The notes beneath the pieces were generated by a model. That model worked only from the letters and a program-made list of their open reading frames with translations, was not told the origin of the DNA and did not search any database. From Phenylobacterium aquaticum (GTDB lineage: Bacteria > Pseudomonadota > Alphaproteobacteria > Caulobacterales > Caulobacteraceae), in assembly GCF_947378715.1 (NCBI RefSeq), contig NZ_CANCLE010000039.1:1-26818 (forward strand): a stretch of 26,818 bases of DNA, given 5' to 3'. Position numbers and translations under genes: made by a program. Positions 14,480 to 22,643 of the stretch are shown here, piece after piece (the first letter of the stretch is position 1; the number at the start of each line of letters is the position of its first letter).

Positions 14480-14572
14480 CGCCTCCCAGCCGCCCCATTG
14501 AGGCCATGGTGACGTCCGATTAGCTTGCGAACACCTCAAGTCTGCATCGCCCGAAGGACCCGACACCCAGAC

Positions 14573-15283
14573 ATGGCCAAGATCACCCTGGTGGACGACG
14601 ACGAAAACATCGTCACGTCGGTCAGCCTCGCCCTCGAAAGTCACGGCCACGCGGTCAAAGCCTATTTTGACGGGGCGACCGGATTGGCCGCGCTGGAAAA
14701 CGACCCGCCGGACCTCGCCATCCTCGACGTGAAGATGCCGCGCATGGACGGCATGGAAGTCCTGCGCCGTCTGCGCCGCACCTCCGACCTGCCGGTGATC
14801 ATCCTCACCTCCAAGGACGAGGAAATCGACGAGATCCTGGGCTTCAACCTCGGCGCCGACGACTACATGCACAAGCCGTTCAGCCAGCGCCTGCTGCTGG
14901 AACGGGTGAAGGCGGTGCTGCGTCGGGCCGGCGCGGATGGCGAGGAGCTGGTTCCCACCGCCGCCGCTGATGCGGCCGCCCGGGCCCTGAAGCGCGGCAA
15001 GCTGACCCTCGATCCCGCCCGCCACGACTGCCTGTGGGACGGCAAGCCGGTGAAGCTCACCGTCACCGAGTTCCTGCTGCTGCAGTCGCTGGCCCAGCGT
15101 CCCGGCTTCGTGAAGAGCCGCGACAACCTGATGGACGCGGCCTACGACGATCAGGTCTATGTCGATGACCGCACCATCGACAGCCACATCAAGCGCATGC
15201 GGAAGAAGTTCCGCGAGGTGGACCCTGAGTTCGACGCGATCGAAACCCTTTATGGCGTCGGATACAGATACCGCGAAGCCTGA
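14573..15283 (+). CDS. chvI: Response regulator ChvI (OmpR family)
   Basis: A 236-residue OmpR/PhoB-type regulator. The receiver domain shows acidic pocket DDD at 8-10, phosphoacceptor D52 in ILDVKMPRMDG and K101 in MHKPFS. The DNA-binding wing domain starts near residue 140 with GKLTLDPARHDCLWDGKPVKLT and ends with DRTIDSHIKRMRKKF and YGVGYRYRE. Together with the overlapping kinase gene and the hprK/PTS genes it matches the alphaproteobacterial ChvI, which responds to envelope and acid stress. ATG at 14573 is chosen because the receiver domain starts immediately; GAAGGA is rather far (about 14 bases). It overlaps the kinase gene by 32 bases. Confidence 0.95.
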   Translation: MAKITLVDDDENIVTSVSLALESHGHAVKAYFDGATGLAALENDPPDLAILDVKMPRMDGMEVLRRLRRTSDLPVIILTSKDEEIDEILGFNLGADDYMHKPFSQRLLLERVKAVLRRAGADGEELVPTAAADAAARALKRGKLTLDPARHDCLWDGKPVKLTVTEFLLLQSLAQRPGFVKSRDNLMDAAYDDQVYVDDRTIDSHIKRMRKKFREVDPEFDAIETLYGVGYRYREA

Positions 15284-16868
15284 CCCCGGCGCGGGGCCCG
15301 CCTGGCGAAGGTGGCTGCCCAGTTCGCGCATCGGTAGGCTGATCATCGTGCTCAACATGCTGGGCCTGGCGATCCTGATCGTCGGGGCCCTGGTGTTGAA
15401 CGAGCTGCGGCGCGGCCTGGTCAATGCGCGGATCGACAGCCTGACCACCCAGGGCGAGCTGATCGCCACCATCATCGACCAGGCGGCGACGGTGGGCGAA
15501 CCCGCGCCGGCGCTCGATCCCGGCTACGCCAGCCAGATCCTGCAACTGCTCTCCAACCCGCGCACCCAGCGGGCCCGGCTGTTTGACGCCCATGGCAAGC
15601 TGATCGCCGATTCCTACTGGGTCGCCGACCGGGTGGAATGGAAGGTTCTGCCTCCCGCCAAGCCCCGCGACCAGGGCGCCGCCGGCGTCACCATGCAGTT
15701 CCAGACGCCCAAGCCGCCGCCTGGCCCGCCGCCGGGCGCCAAACAGGCCCTGGCCCATGAGGTGGCCGAGGCCATGGGCGGCCGCCACTGGGCCGGCATG
15801 CGGGTCGGCGATGACGGCGAGCGGGTGGTCTCGGTCTCGATCCCCATCCAGCACGTCCAGGCGGTGCTGGGGGTGCTGACCTTGGAGGCGAGCGATGTCG
15901 ATGAGATCGTCGCCCGCCAGCGCGCCGCCCTTCTGCCCTTCATCCTGCTGTCCATCGGGGTGACGCTCGCCTCCTCCCTGCTGCTCAACAACCTGATCGC
16001 CAATCCGATCCGCCGCCTGGCGCGGGCCGCCGACCGGGTCAGGCTGTCGCGGGCCCGGGCCATCACCCTGCCCGACATCGCCGGTCGCCAGGACGAGCTC
16101 GGCGACCTGACCCGCTCGCTGGAGGCCATGACCAGCGCCCTGTCGGAGCGGATGGACGCCATCGAGCGCTTCGCCGCCGACGTGGCCCACGAGATCAAGA
16201 ACCCGCTGACCTCGATGCGCTCGGCCGTCGAGACCCTGGACCTGATCACCGATCCGGCGGCTCGAGAGCGGCTGCTGGGCATCCTCAAGCAGGATGTGCA
16301 GCGCCTCGACCGGCTGGTCACCGACATCTCCAACGCCTCACGCCTGGACGCCGAGCTGTCGCGGGAGGACCCCCGCGCCTTCGATCTGGGCCGGCTGCTG
16401 ACCGAAATCACCCAGGCCTATGACAATCAGGCCAAGCCCGGCGAACCCGCGATCCACTATTCGATCCGCTATTCGGCCCCTGACCTGCTTGAGCCGATCC
16501 TGGTCTCCGGCCGCGAGGGGCCGATCGCCCAGGTGTTCCGCAACCTGATCGACAACGCCCGCTCCTTCAGCCTGGCCGGCGGCGAGGTCCGGGTGCGGTT
16601 GGAGCGACAGAAGGGCGAGGCCGTGGCGGTGGTCGAGGATGATGGCCCGGGCGTGCCGCCGGACAATCTGGAGACCGTGTTCGAGCGCTTCTACACGTCG
16701 CGACCCAAGGGCGCGGCCTTCGGCGGCAATTCGGGCCTGGGCCTGTCCATCGCCCGCCAGATCGTCGCCGCCCATGGCGGAACGATCCGGGCGGAGAATC
16801 GCCTGGACGCCCAAGGCGCGGTGCTCGGCGCCCGGTTCGTGGTGACCCTGCCCGAGGCGAGGCGATGA
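15252..16868 (+). CDS. chvG: Sensor histidine kinase ChvG
   Basis: A 538-residue membrane kinase. A cytoplasmic N-terminus is followed by membrane helix 28-49, a periplasmic sensor domain about 50-225 containing a Pro-rich stretch (PKPPPGPPPG near 153-162), membrane helix 226-247 and a HAMP linker. The phosphoacceptor is H313 in VAHEIKNPLTS. ATP-binding boxes are N (NLIDNARS, 431), G1 (DDGPGVP, 463) and G2 (GNSGLGLS, 492). It should phosphorylate ChvI, signalling envelope stress; in other alphaproteobacteria the periplasmic regulator ExoR restrains this kinase. The ATG lies within chvI, 32 bases before its stop, and the stop overlaps the hprK start (ATGA). The tight overlaps imply one transcript. 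Confidence 0.94.
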   Translation: MASDTDTAKPDPGAGPAWRRWLPSSRIGRLIIVLNMLGLAILIVGALVLNELRRGLVNARIDSLTTQGELIATIIDQAATVGEPAPALDPGYASQILQLLSNPRTQRARLFDAHGKLIADSYWVADRVEWKVLPPAKPRDQGAAGVTMQFQTPKPPPGPPPGAKQALAHEVAEAMGGRHWAGMRVGDDGERVVSVSIPIQHVQAVLGVLTLEASDVDEIVARQRAALLPFILLSIGVTLASSLLLNNLIANPIRRLARAADRVRLSRARAITLPDIAGRQDELGDLTRSLEAMTSALSERMDAIERFAADVAHEIKNPLTSMRSAVETLDLITDPAARERLLGILKQDVQRLDRLVTDISNASRLDAELSREDPRAFDLGRLLTEITQAYDNQAKPGEPAIHYSIRYSAPDLLEPILVSGREGPIAQVFRNLIDNARSFSLAGGEVRVRLERQKGEAVAVVEDDGPGVPPDNLETVFERFYTSRPKGAAFGGNSGLGLSIARQIVAAHGGTIRAENRLDAQGAVLGARFVVTLPEARR

Positions 16869-17350
16869 TCCTGCACGCCGGGCTGATCGCCGCCTTCGGT
16901 CCTGGTGGCTGGCGCGGCGTCCTGATCGAGGGTCCGTCCGGCGCCGGCAAGAGCGACCTGGCCCTGCGCGCCCTGGGCCATGGATTTCGGCTGGTGGCCG
17001 ACGATCGCGTGCTGATCTGGCAGAGCGGCGGCGCGCTCTATGGTCGCGCGCCTGACGCCCTGGCCGGCAGGCTTGAGGTGCGGGGTCTGGACGTGGTGAC
17101 CGAACCGGCCATTCCCTATTGCCGCATTGGGCTGTGCGTCGGCCTGGGCGCCCCGGAGCGGATCCCGGAACCCGCCTGGAAAGCTTATTTAGGGTTGAGC
17201 CTGCCCCTGATCATTCTCTCGCCGCTTGAGTCTTCTGCGCCTGCGAAGCTCGCTCGTGCATTGCAGCATCTTGGAGGCCGCGCGGAAGGAGCGTATCAAG
17301 ACGGCCGCGCGGCTGTCGACCCGCCGCGGCCGGGTGGGGATTCCCGTTGA
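16865..17350 (+). CDS. hprK: HPr kinase/phosphorylase, short alphaproteobacterial form
   Basis: A 161-residue protein equal to the catalytic domain only, as is usual in alphaproteobacteria; the N-terminal domain of Firmicutes enzymes is missing. Walker A GPSGAGKS is at 23-30, the acidic pair DD in VADDRV at 46-47, and the family signature LEVRGLDVV at 70-78. It phosphorylates HPr on its regulatory serine using ATP, and may reverse this. The target serine is present in the HPr encoded two genes downstream. The start overlaps the chvG stop by four bases. The last 25 residues (after QHLGG) are low complexity and look like an extended tail rather than a domain. No rapZ gene follows, unlike the hprK-rapZ order in some relatives. 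Confidence 0.93.
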   Translation: MILHAGLIAAFGPGGWRGVLIEGPSGAGKSDLALRALGHGFRLVADDRVLIWQSGGALYGRAPDALAGRLEVRGLDVVTEPAIPYCRIGLCVGLGAPERIPEPAWKAYLGLSLPLIILSPLESSAPAKLARALQHLGGRAEGAYQDGRAAVDPPRPGGDSR

Positions 17351-17360
17351 GAAAGTTCAA

Positions 17361-17765
17361 ATGATCGGCCTCGTGATCGTCACGCACGGGCGGCTGGCCG
17401 AGGAGTTCGTCTTCGCCATGGAGCACGTGGTTGGCCCGCAAACCGCCGTGGCCGCCATCTGTATTGGCCCGGAAGACGACATGGAGCGGCGCCGCAAGGA
17501 CATATTGTCGGCCTGCGAGCGGGTGGATTCGGGCGGCGGGGTGATTCTGCTGACCGATATGTTCGGCGGTACGCCTTCCAACCTGGCCATCTCCGTGATG
17601 GAGCAGACCAAGGCCGAGGTGATCGCCGGCCTGAACCTGCCCATGCTGATCAAGCTGGCCAGCGTGCGCACCAAACTGCCGCTGGAAGATTGCGTCGCTC
17701 ATGCGCAGGAGGCTGGACGCAAGTATATTTCCGTGGCGTCCTACGTCCTCGCGGGGGAAAAGTGA
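17361..17765 (+). CDS. PTS system EIIA component, mannose/fructose-type (EIIA-Man)
   Basis: A 134-residue single-domain EIIA. The phosphorylated histidine is H9 in GLVIVTHG; LLTDMFGGTPSNLA near 65-78 is the other family hallmark. It takes phosphate from HPr. No EIIB, EIIC or EIID genes are adjacent, so like other alphaproteobacterial ManX-type proteins it probably serves regulation rather than sugar uptake. The ATG at 17361 fits the family start exactly; a longer frame upstream overlaps the hprK tail and lacks similarity. GAGAAAG lies about seven bases before it. The stop overlaps the GTG of the HPr gene. Confidence 0.93.
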   Translation: MIGLVIVTHGRLAEEFVFAMEHVVGPQTAVAAICIGPEDDMERRRKDILSACERVDSGGGVILLTDMFGGTPSNLAISVMEQTKAEVIAGLNLPMLIKLASVRTKLPLEDCVAHAQEAGRKYISVASYVLAGEK

Positions 17766-18034
17766 CGGCGCGCCAGAACGTCGAAATCATCAACAAGCGC
17801 GGTCTGCACGCTCGGGCCTCGGCCAAGTTCGTCAAGCTGGCCTCGACCTTTGACGCCGAAGTCAGGGTTTCGAAGGACGGCCAGACGGTCGATGCCCGCT
17901 CGATCATGGGCCTGATGATGCTTGCCGCCGGCCCAGGCTGCTGCATCGACATCGAGGCCGAAGGCGCTGAAGCCGCCCCCGCCGTCGAAGCCCTCACCGC
18001 CCTGGTCAGCGCCCGCTTCGACGAGGAAGAGTAA
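17762..18034 (+). CDS. ptsH: Phosphocarrier protein HPr
   Basis: A 90-residue HPr of normal size. H16 in RGLHARAS is the residue phosphorylated by enzyme I. S47 in DARSIMGLMMLAA is the regulatory site used by HPr kinase, so both the histidine and the serine switch are intact, matching the hprK gene just upstream. Start is GTG at 17762, overlapping the EIIA stop (GTGA), with GGGGGA upstream; the sequence begins right at the family start. Likely role: transmit nitrogen/carbon status through the PTS relay and, through HprK, connect it with the ChvGI envelope-stress circuit. Enzyme I is not in the window. Confidence 0.95.
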   Translation: MTARQNVEIINKRGLHARASAKFVKLASTFDAEVRVSKDGQTVDARSIMGLMMLAAGPGCCIDIEAEGAEAAPAVEALTALVSARFDEEE

Positions 18035-18042
18035 TCCTTCTC

Positions 18043-18192
18043 CCTCGCCCCGTTCACGGGGAGAGGGTTGGGGTGAGGGGCCCGCCGCGAAGCGGAGGGT
18101 CTTTCGACCGTCGCTCGCGCGCCACCGCCAGATCGTCCCCCTCACCTTACCTCTCCCCGCAAGCGGGGCGAGGACGCGCCCTTCGGCGCGTC
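18043..18192. repeat. Inverted-repeat element between convergent ptsH and ABC permease
   Basis: The 177-base gap holds a composite repeat. The left arm at 18043-18080 begins CCTCGCCCCG and the right arm at 18137-18173 is its imperfect inverse, ending GGGGCGAGG; each also contains a GGGGAGAGG-type core. Arms of about 38 bases flank a 56-base centre. A further perfect hairpin, GACGCGCC/GGCGCGTC with loop CTTC, lies at 18173-18192. The pattern resembles the abundant CCCTCTCC-type intergenic repeats of alphaproteobacteria (from memory). It may end transcription from both sides. Confidence 0.65.
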
Positions 18193-18211
18193 GGCAAGGC
18201 AGGGGACAAGA

Positions 18212-18973
18212 TCACACCTTCAGCCTGTAGCCCGTCTTGAAGATCCAGGTGATGCCGGCCAGGCAGACGACCATGAAGACCACGGTCATGGCCAGGCTGA
18301 CGCCGACGCCGACGTCGGAGACGCCGTAGAAGCTCCAGCGGAAGCCGGAGACCAGATAGACCACCGGATTGAACAGGGTGATGTGGCGCCACACCGGCGG
18401 CAGCATGCTGATCGAATAGAAGCTTCCCCCTAAGAAGGTGAGCGGCGTGACGATCATCATCGGCACGATCTGCATCTTCTCCCAGCCGTCGGCCCACACC
18501 CCGATGATGAAGCCGAACAGCGAGAAGGTGACTGAGGTCAGGACCAGGAAGCTGACCATCCACAGGGGATGGACGATGGAGAACGGCACGAACAACCGCG
18601 CCGTGGCCAGGATGATGACCCCGAGGATCACCGACTTGGTGGCCGCAGCGCCCACATAGCCGATGACAATCTCCAGCGGCGACACCGGCGCCGACAGCAC
18701 CTCGTAGATCGTCCCCGACCATTTGGGCATGTAGATGCCGAAACTGGCGTTGGAGATGCTCTCGGTCAGGATCGACAGCATGATCAGGCCCGGCACGATG
18801 AAGGCGCCGTAGCTGACCCCGTCGACCTGGGCCATGCGCGAGCCGATCGCCGAGCCGAACACCACGAAATAGAGCGAGGTCGAGATCACCGGTGAGGCGA
18901 TCGATTGCAGGATGGTGCGCCAGGTGCGCTCCAGCTCGAAGCGATAGATGGACTGGATGGCGTAGAGGTTCAT
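18212..18973 (-). CDS. ABC-2 type transporter permease (YadH-like)
   Basis: A 253-residue membrane subunit with six hydrophobic segments. After a cytoplasmic start (YRFELERTWRTIL) come SPVISTSLYFVVFGSAIG, a segment around AFIVPGLIMLSILT, then YEVLSAPVSPLEIVIGY (the coupling helix of this family), further helices and PLTFLGGSFYSISMLPP with FNPVVYLVSGFRW, the ABC-2 signature region. Such permeases export lipids, glycans or drugs; the substrate is not evident. The ATG overlaps the ATPase stop (ATGA), so the two are co-translated. It converges on ptsH across the repeat element. Confidence 0.9.
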   Translation of the reverse strand: MNLYAIQSIYRFELERTWRTILQSIASPVISTSLYFVVFGSAIGSRMAQVDGVSYGAFIVPGLIMLSILTESISNASFGIYMPKWSGTIYEVLSAPVSPLEIVIGYVGAAATKSVILGVIILATARLFVPFSIVHPLWMVSFLVLTSVTFSLFGFIIGVWADGWEKMQIVPMMIVTPLTFLGGSFYSISMLPPVWRHITLFNPVVYLVSGFRWSFYGVSDVGVGVSLAMTVVFMVVCLAGITWIFKTGYRLKV

Positions 18974-19896
18974 GTCCGGGTGCTCACCAGGCTGACGAAG
19001 ATCTCCTCGAGCGAGCTTTCGGAGGTGCGCAGGTCCTTGAAGTCGATGCCCTTGTCGCCCAGCCGGCGCAGCAGGGCGGCGATGCCGGTCTCCTGGGCCT
19101 GGACGTCGAAGGTGTAGGTCAACTCGGTTCCGTCGGCCGAGAGCTCCAGCGTGTCATCGGCCAGATCGGCGGGCAGGGCCGCGAGCGGCGTCTGCAGGTG
19201 CAGGGTCAGCTGCTTCTTGCCCAGCTTGCGCATGAGCACGTCCTTGTCCTCGACCAGGATGATTTCGCCCTGGGTGATCACCCCGATCCGGTCGGCCATC
19301 TCCTCGGCCTCCTCGATATAGTGGGTGGTCAGGATGATGGTGACGCCGTTGTCGCGAAGCGCGCGGACCATCTGCCACATGTCGCGGCGCAGCTCGACAT
19401 CGACCCCGGCGGTGGGCTCGTCCAGGAACAGGATGCGCGGCTCGTGGCTGAGCGCCTTGGCGATCATCACCCGGCGCTTCATGCCGCCGGACAGCGCCAT
19501 GATCTTCTCGTCCTTCTTGTCCCAGAGGGACAGGTCGCGCAGCACCTTCTCCAGATAGGCGGGGTTCGGCGGCTTGCCGAACAGGCCGCGGCTGAAGCGG
19601 ATGGTGGCCCAGACCGTCTCGAAGGCGTCGGTGGCCAGCTCCTGTGGCACCAGGCCGATGGCGTCCCGGGCGGCGCGGTAGTCTTTGACGATGTCGTGGC
19701 CGTCGGCCAGCACCGTGCCCGTCGACGCATTGACGATGCCGCAGATGATGCTGATCAGCGTCGTCTTGCCCGCCCCGTTCGGGCCGAGCAGGGCGAAGAT
19801 CTCGCCCTTGCGGATGTCCAGGTCCACGGTCTTGAGGGCCTGGAACCCCCCGGCATAGGTCTTGGTGAGACCCTTCACGGATATGATCGGCGTCAC
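18970..19896 (-). CDS. ABC transporter ATP-binding protein (YadG-like)
   Basis: A 308-residue ATPase partner of the adjacent permease. Walker A is GPNGAGKTT at 38-46, the signature is LSGGMKRRV, Walker B ILFLDEPTAGVDVELRR, and the switch His is in TTHYIEEAEEMADR. It is clearly related to the orphan ATPase at 1040-1999, sharing the AGVDVELRR stretch. GTG at 19896 is chosen because GGGAG lies five bases before it; a TTG at 19929 would add eleven residues without a ribosome site and overlaps a hairpin. The gene follows bioB on the same strand with a 109-base gap, so it may have its own promoter. Confidence 0.9.
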   Translation of the reverse strand: MTPIISVKGLTKTYAGGFQALKTVDLDIRKGEIFALLGPNGAGKTTLISIICGIVNASTGTVLADGHDIVKDYRAARDAIGLVPQELATDAFETVWATIRFSRGLFGKPPNPAYLEKVLRDLSLWDKKDEKIMALSGGMKRRVMIAKALSHEPRILFLDEPTAGVDVELRRDMWQMVRALRDNGVTIILTTHYIEEAEEMADRIGVITQGEIILVEDKDVLMRKLGKKQLTLHLQTPLAALPADLADDTLELSADGTELTYTFDVQAQETGIAALLRRLGDKGIDFKDLRTSESSLEEIFVSLVSTRT

Positions 19897-19920
19897 ACGG
19901 GCTCCCGGGGCGTTAGGCGT

Positions 19921-19940
19921 CCCCGCCAAATAGGGCGGGG
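19921..19940 (-). terminator. Hairpin between bioB and the ABC operon
   Basis: CCCCGCC and GGCGGGG form a perfect seven-base-pair stem with a six-base loop, 66 bases past the bioB stop on the minus strand and just ahead of the ATPase start. No T-run follows, so it may be a weak terminator or an mRNA structure. Confidence 0.35.
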
Positions 19941-20005
19941 CGCCGGCTCAAGCTAGCCCACAGGACGAATTGGCGCCCGTCACGCCGACATCGCCCGCAA
20001 ATCCG

Positions 20006-20995
20006 TCAGGCCATGGTCATGGGCCGCAGACCCAGGTCCGCCATCAGGGCCGCATCGGTGTCCTTGTCCGGATTGGCGGTGGTCAACAGCTTGCCGCCGA
20101 CGAACATGGAATTGGCCCCGGCCAGGAAGCATAGCGCCTGGAGCTCGCGGCTCATGTGCTCGCGTCCGGCCGACAGCCGCACCACCGCCTTGGGGCAGAC
20201 GATGCGGGCGACCGCGATCATGCGCACGAACTCCAGCCCGTCGACGGCGTCCGAATCGCCCAGAGGCGTGCCGGGGATCGGCATCAGGTCATTGATCGGC
20301 AGGCTGTCGGGATGGGCGGGCAGGGTGGCGAGCGCCTGCAGCAGGCCGGCCCGGTCGCGGCGGGTCTCGCCCATGCCGACAATGCCGCCACAGCAGGTCG
20401 AGACGCCGGCGTCGCGAACGGCGGCCAGGGTGTCGAGCCGGTCCTGATAGGTCCGGGTGGTGACCACCTTGTCGTAATAGTCCGGGCCGGTGTCGAGGTT
20501 GTGGTTGTAATAGTCGAGGCCGGCGGCCTTCAGGGCCCGGGCCTGGTCTGGGGTCAGCATGCCCAGGGTGGCGCAGGTCTCCAGCCCCAGCGCCTTGACG
20601 CCGGAGATCATGGCGGCGACCCGGGGCAGGTCGCGATCCTTCAGGTCGCGCCAGGCGGCGCCCATGCAGAAGCGCTGCGCCCCGCCGGCCTTGGCCTCGG
20701 CGGCGGCGGCGATCACGGCCTCGGCCTCCATCAGTTTCGATGCGACGGTGGAGGTCTTGAAGTGCTGGGACTGGCTGCAATAGCCGCAGTTCTCCGGACA
20801 GCCGCCGGTCTTCACCGACAACAGCTGCGACAGCTGCACTTCGGTGGGGTCGAACCAGGCGCGGTGGACTTCAGCGGCCTGGAACACCAGTTCGGTGAAC
20901 GGCAGATCGAACAGGGCCTCGATCTCCTCAAGGGTCCAGTCATGGCGCGGTTGAACCTGCGGACGGATCGGGGCGTTCGAGATCGGGGCGTTCAT
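20006..20995 (-). CDS. bioB: Biotin synthase
   Basis: A 329-residue radical SAM enzyme that inserts sulfur into dethiobiotin, the last step of biotin synthesis. The 4Fe-4S/SAM motif GGCPENCGYCSQS has C66, C70 and C73. Family hallmarks that follow are RFCMGAAWRD, ETCATLGML, YNHNLDT and RLSAGREHM, whose Arg and Cys residues hold the 2Fe-2S cluster that donates sulfur. Length is normal. The ATG at 20995 is preceded by GAGGAG. It stands apart from any bioFADC genes, as is common in this group. No BioR-type operator (TTATMKATAA) was found in the 96 bases upstream. Confidence 0.97.
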   Translation of the reverse strand: MNAPISNAPIRPQVQPRHDWTLEEIEALFDLPFTELVFQAAEVHRAWFDPTEVQLSQLLSVKTGGCPENCGYCSQSQHFKTSTVASKLMEAEAVIAAAAEAKAGGAQRFCMGAAWRDLKDRDLPRVAAMISGVKALGLETCATLGMLTPDQARALKAAGLDYYNHNLDTGPDYYDKVVTTRTYQDRLDTLAAVRDAGVSTCCGGIVGMGETRRDRAGLLQALATLPAHPDSLPINDLMPIPGTPLGDSDAVDGLEFVRMIAVARIVCPKAVVRLSAGREHMSRELQALCFLAGANSMFVGGKLLTTANPDKDTDAALMADLGLRPMTMA

Positions 20996-21091
20996 GGAGG
21001 ACTCCTCACTTTGGGGCGAGCTCGCTTACACCGCCCGCGCTGCGGCAGGCAAACTGGCCCTTGATGTGGGTCATGCGTTCTCGCGCCCGCG

Positions 21092-22618
21092 ATGCTAGGA
21101 AGAGTTGCGACACCCAAGCCACGGGAGGCTCGTCTGGCGACCGAAGATCAAGAGATCGAGCTGAAGTTCCTGTGCGAGCCCCGCGACCTGGAGGCGCTGC
21201 TGGCCGCAGCGCCGGCCGGGGACACCGAGGCCCGCGCGCTCAGAGCCATCTATTTCGACACCCCGGACGGCCGCCTGCGCCGCGACCACGTCTCGCTGCG
21301 GGTCCGCGAGAGCGGCGGCAAGCGGGTGCAGACCCTGAAGCGCGGCGAGGGGTTCGGCCGCGAAGAATATGAGCAGAAGGTCGCCGGCGACGCCCTCGAC
21401 CTCTCCATGCCCGCCCTGCGCAAGGCCCTGTCGGCGCCCCGCCGCAAGGCGCTGGCCCCGGCCTTCAGCGTCGCCGTCGATCGCCGCCAGCGCATGGTCG
21501 CCTACGGGGAGGCGATGATCGAGATCGCTGCAGATCTCGGGGTGATCACCGCCGGCGACCGCCGCCGGGCGATCTGCGAGCTCGAACTTGAACTCAAGGC
21601 CGGTTCGCCCTCGGAGCTGTTCGCCCTGGCCCGCCAGCTGGCTCGCACCGCCCCGCTCTATCTGTCCTATGAGGGCAAGGCCGCCCAGGGACAGATGCTG
21701 GGCGACGGCGCCGAACTCACCCCCCGGGTCCAGCCCCGGATGCGGCTCACCGCCGGCCTCAGCGCCGCCGCCGCCTTCCAGGCCATCGCCCGCACGACGC
21801 TCGGCCTGATCGCCGCCAACGCCGCCCTGGTGCGCGAAACCTCCGACGAGGCCGCCCTGCACCAGCTGCGGGTGGCCGTGCGCCGCCTGCGCAGCGCCAT
21901 CTCCACCTGCGCCGCCCTGGTCGGCGACGGCGAGGCGCCGAAGATCCGCGAAGAGCTGAAGTGGCTGGCCGGAACCTGTGGCGAGGCGCGCGATCTGGAT
22001 GTCTTCGCCCGCGAGCTTGCAGGGCTGAAGGGCAAGGCCGCTGCTGACGCGGCCCTGATCGTCGAGGCGGTCGCCAAGGCCCGGGCCAAGGCCTATGCCA
22101 AGGCTGGCGCAGCGCTGGCCTCCGGCCGGTTCCGCGAACTGGTCCTGTCCGCCGCCGCCTGGGTCGAGACCGGGACCTGGCTGACCGATCCGGACAGGAA
22201 GGCCCGGCGTCGCCGCGACATGGGCGCCCGGGCTTTCGCCCGCGCCGCCCTGCGCGAACGCTGGAAGGCCTGGCGGCGCCTGGCGCGGGACTTCGACGGC
22301 CTGGACGCCGAGGGCCGCCACAAACTGCGGATCAAGGCCAAGAACCTGCGCTACGCGGCCGAGGCCTTCTCCCCCCTGTTCCCGGCCCGCGCCGCCGCCA
22401 GGATGGTCGGGCGGGTCAAGCGGCTGCAGGACGATCTCGGCGCGCTCAACGACGCCGCCGTGGCCGCGCGGCTGGTGAAGACCCTGCATCTCGATGTCGC
22501 CGGACGCGAGGCGGCGGAGCGGCTGGCGGCGCGTAAGGCGCAGGACGCCGAGACCGGCCTGAAGCGGGCCGCCAAGGCCCTGGCCCGGCTGTCGGAAGCC
22601 GACCGCTTCTGGCGCTAG
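21092..22618 (+). CDS. CYTH-CHAD domain protein (inorganic polyphosphate-related)
   Basis: A 508-residue two-domain protein. The N-terminal CYTH (triphosphate tunnel) domain begins with the ExExK motif EIELKF at 21-26 and continues with RAIYFDTPDGRLRRDHVSLRVR and ELELELKAG. The C-terminal CHAD domain, from about 215, is helical with conserved histidines in LHQLRVAVRRLRS (H257) and HKLRIKAKNLRYAAE. CHAD domains bind polyphosphate; CYTH domains hydrolyse triphosphates. The start is doubtful: ATG at 21092 has no ribosome site, while an in-frame CTG at 21134 has GGGAGG five bases upstream and lies seven codons before the EIELKF motif. The shorter form would have 494 residues. It is a single-gene unit, divergent from bioB. 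Confidence 0.9.
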   Translation: MLGRVATPKPREARLATEDQEIELKFLCEPRDLEALLAAAPAGDTEARALRAIYFDTPDGRLRRDHVSLRVRESGGKRVQTLKRGEGFGREEYEQKVAGDALDLSMPALRKALSAPRRKALAPAFSVAVDRRQRMVAYGEAMIEIAADLGVITAGDRRRAICELELELKAGSPSELFALARQLARTAPLYLSYEGKAAQGQMLGDGAELTPRVQPRMRLTAGLSAAAAFQAIARTTLGLIAANAALVRETSDEAALHQLRVAVRRLRSAISTCAALVGDGEAPKIREELKWLAGTCGEARDLDVFARELAGLKGKAAADAALIVEAVAKARAKAYAKAGAALASGRFRELVLSAAAWVETGTWLTDPDRKARRRRDMGARAFARAALRERWKAWRRLARDFDGLDAEGRHKLRIKAKNLRYAAEAFSPLFPARAAARMVGRVKRLQDDLGALNDAAVAARLVKTLHLDVAGREAAERLAARKAQDAETGLKRAAKALARLSEADRFWR

Positions 22619-22643
22619 GCCCGGCCCGGCGCGGTTTGTTCTG

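Noticed and set aside
17226..17360. Possible remnant of rapZ or frameshifted hprK between hprK and EIIA
   Set aside because: The alternative frame shows no RapZ motif, and hprK reads through to its own stop with the expected catalytic domain complete.
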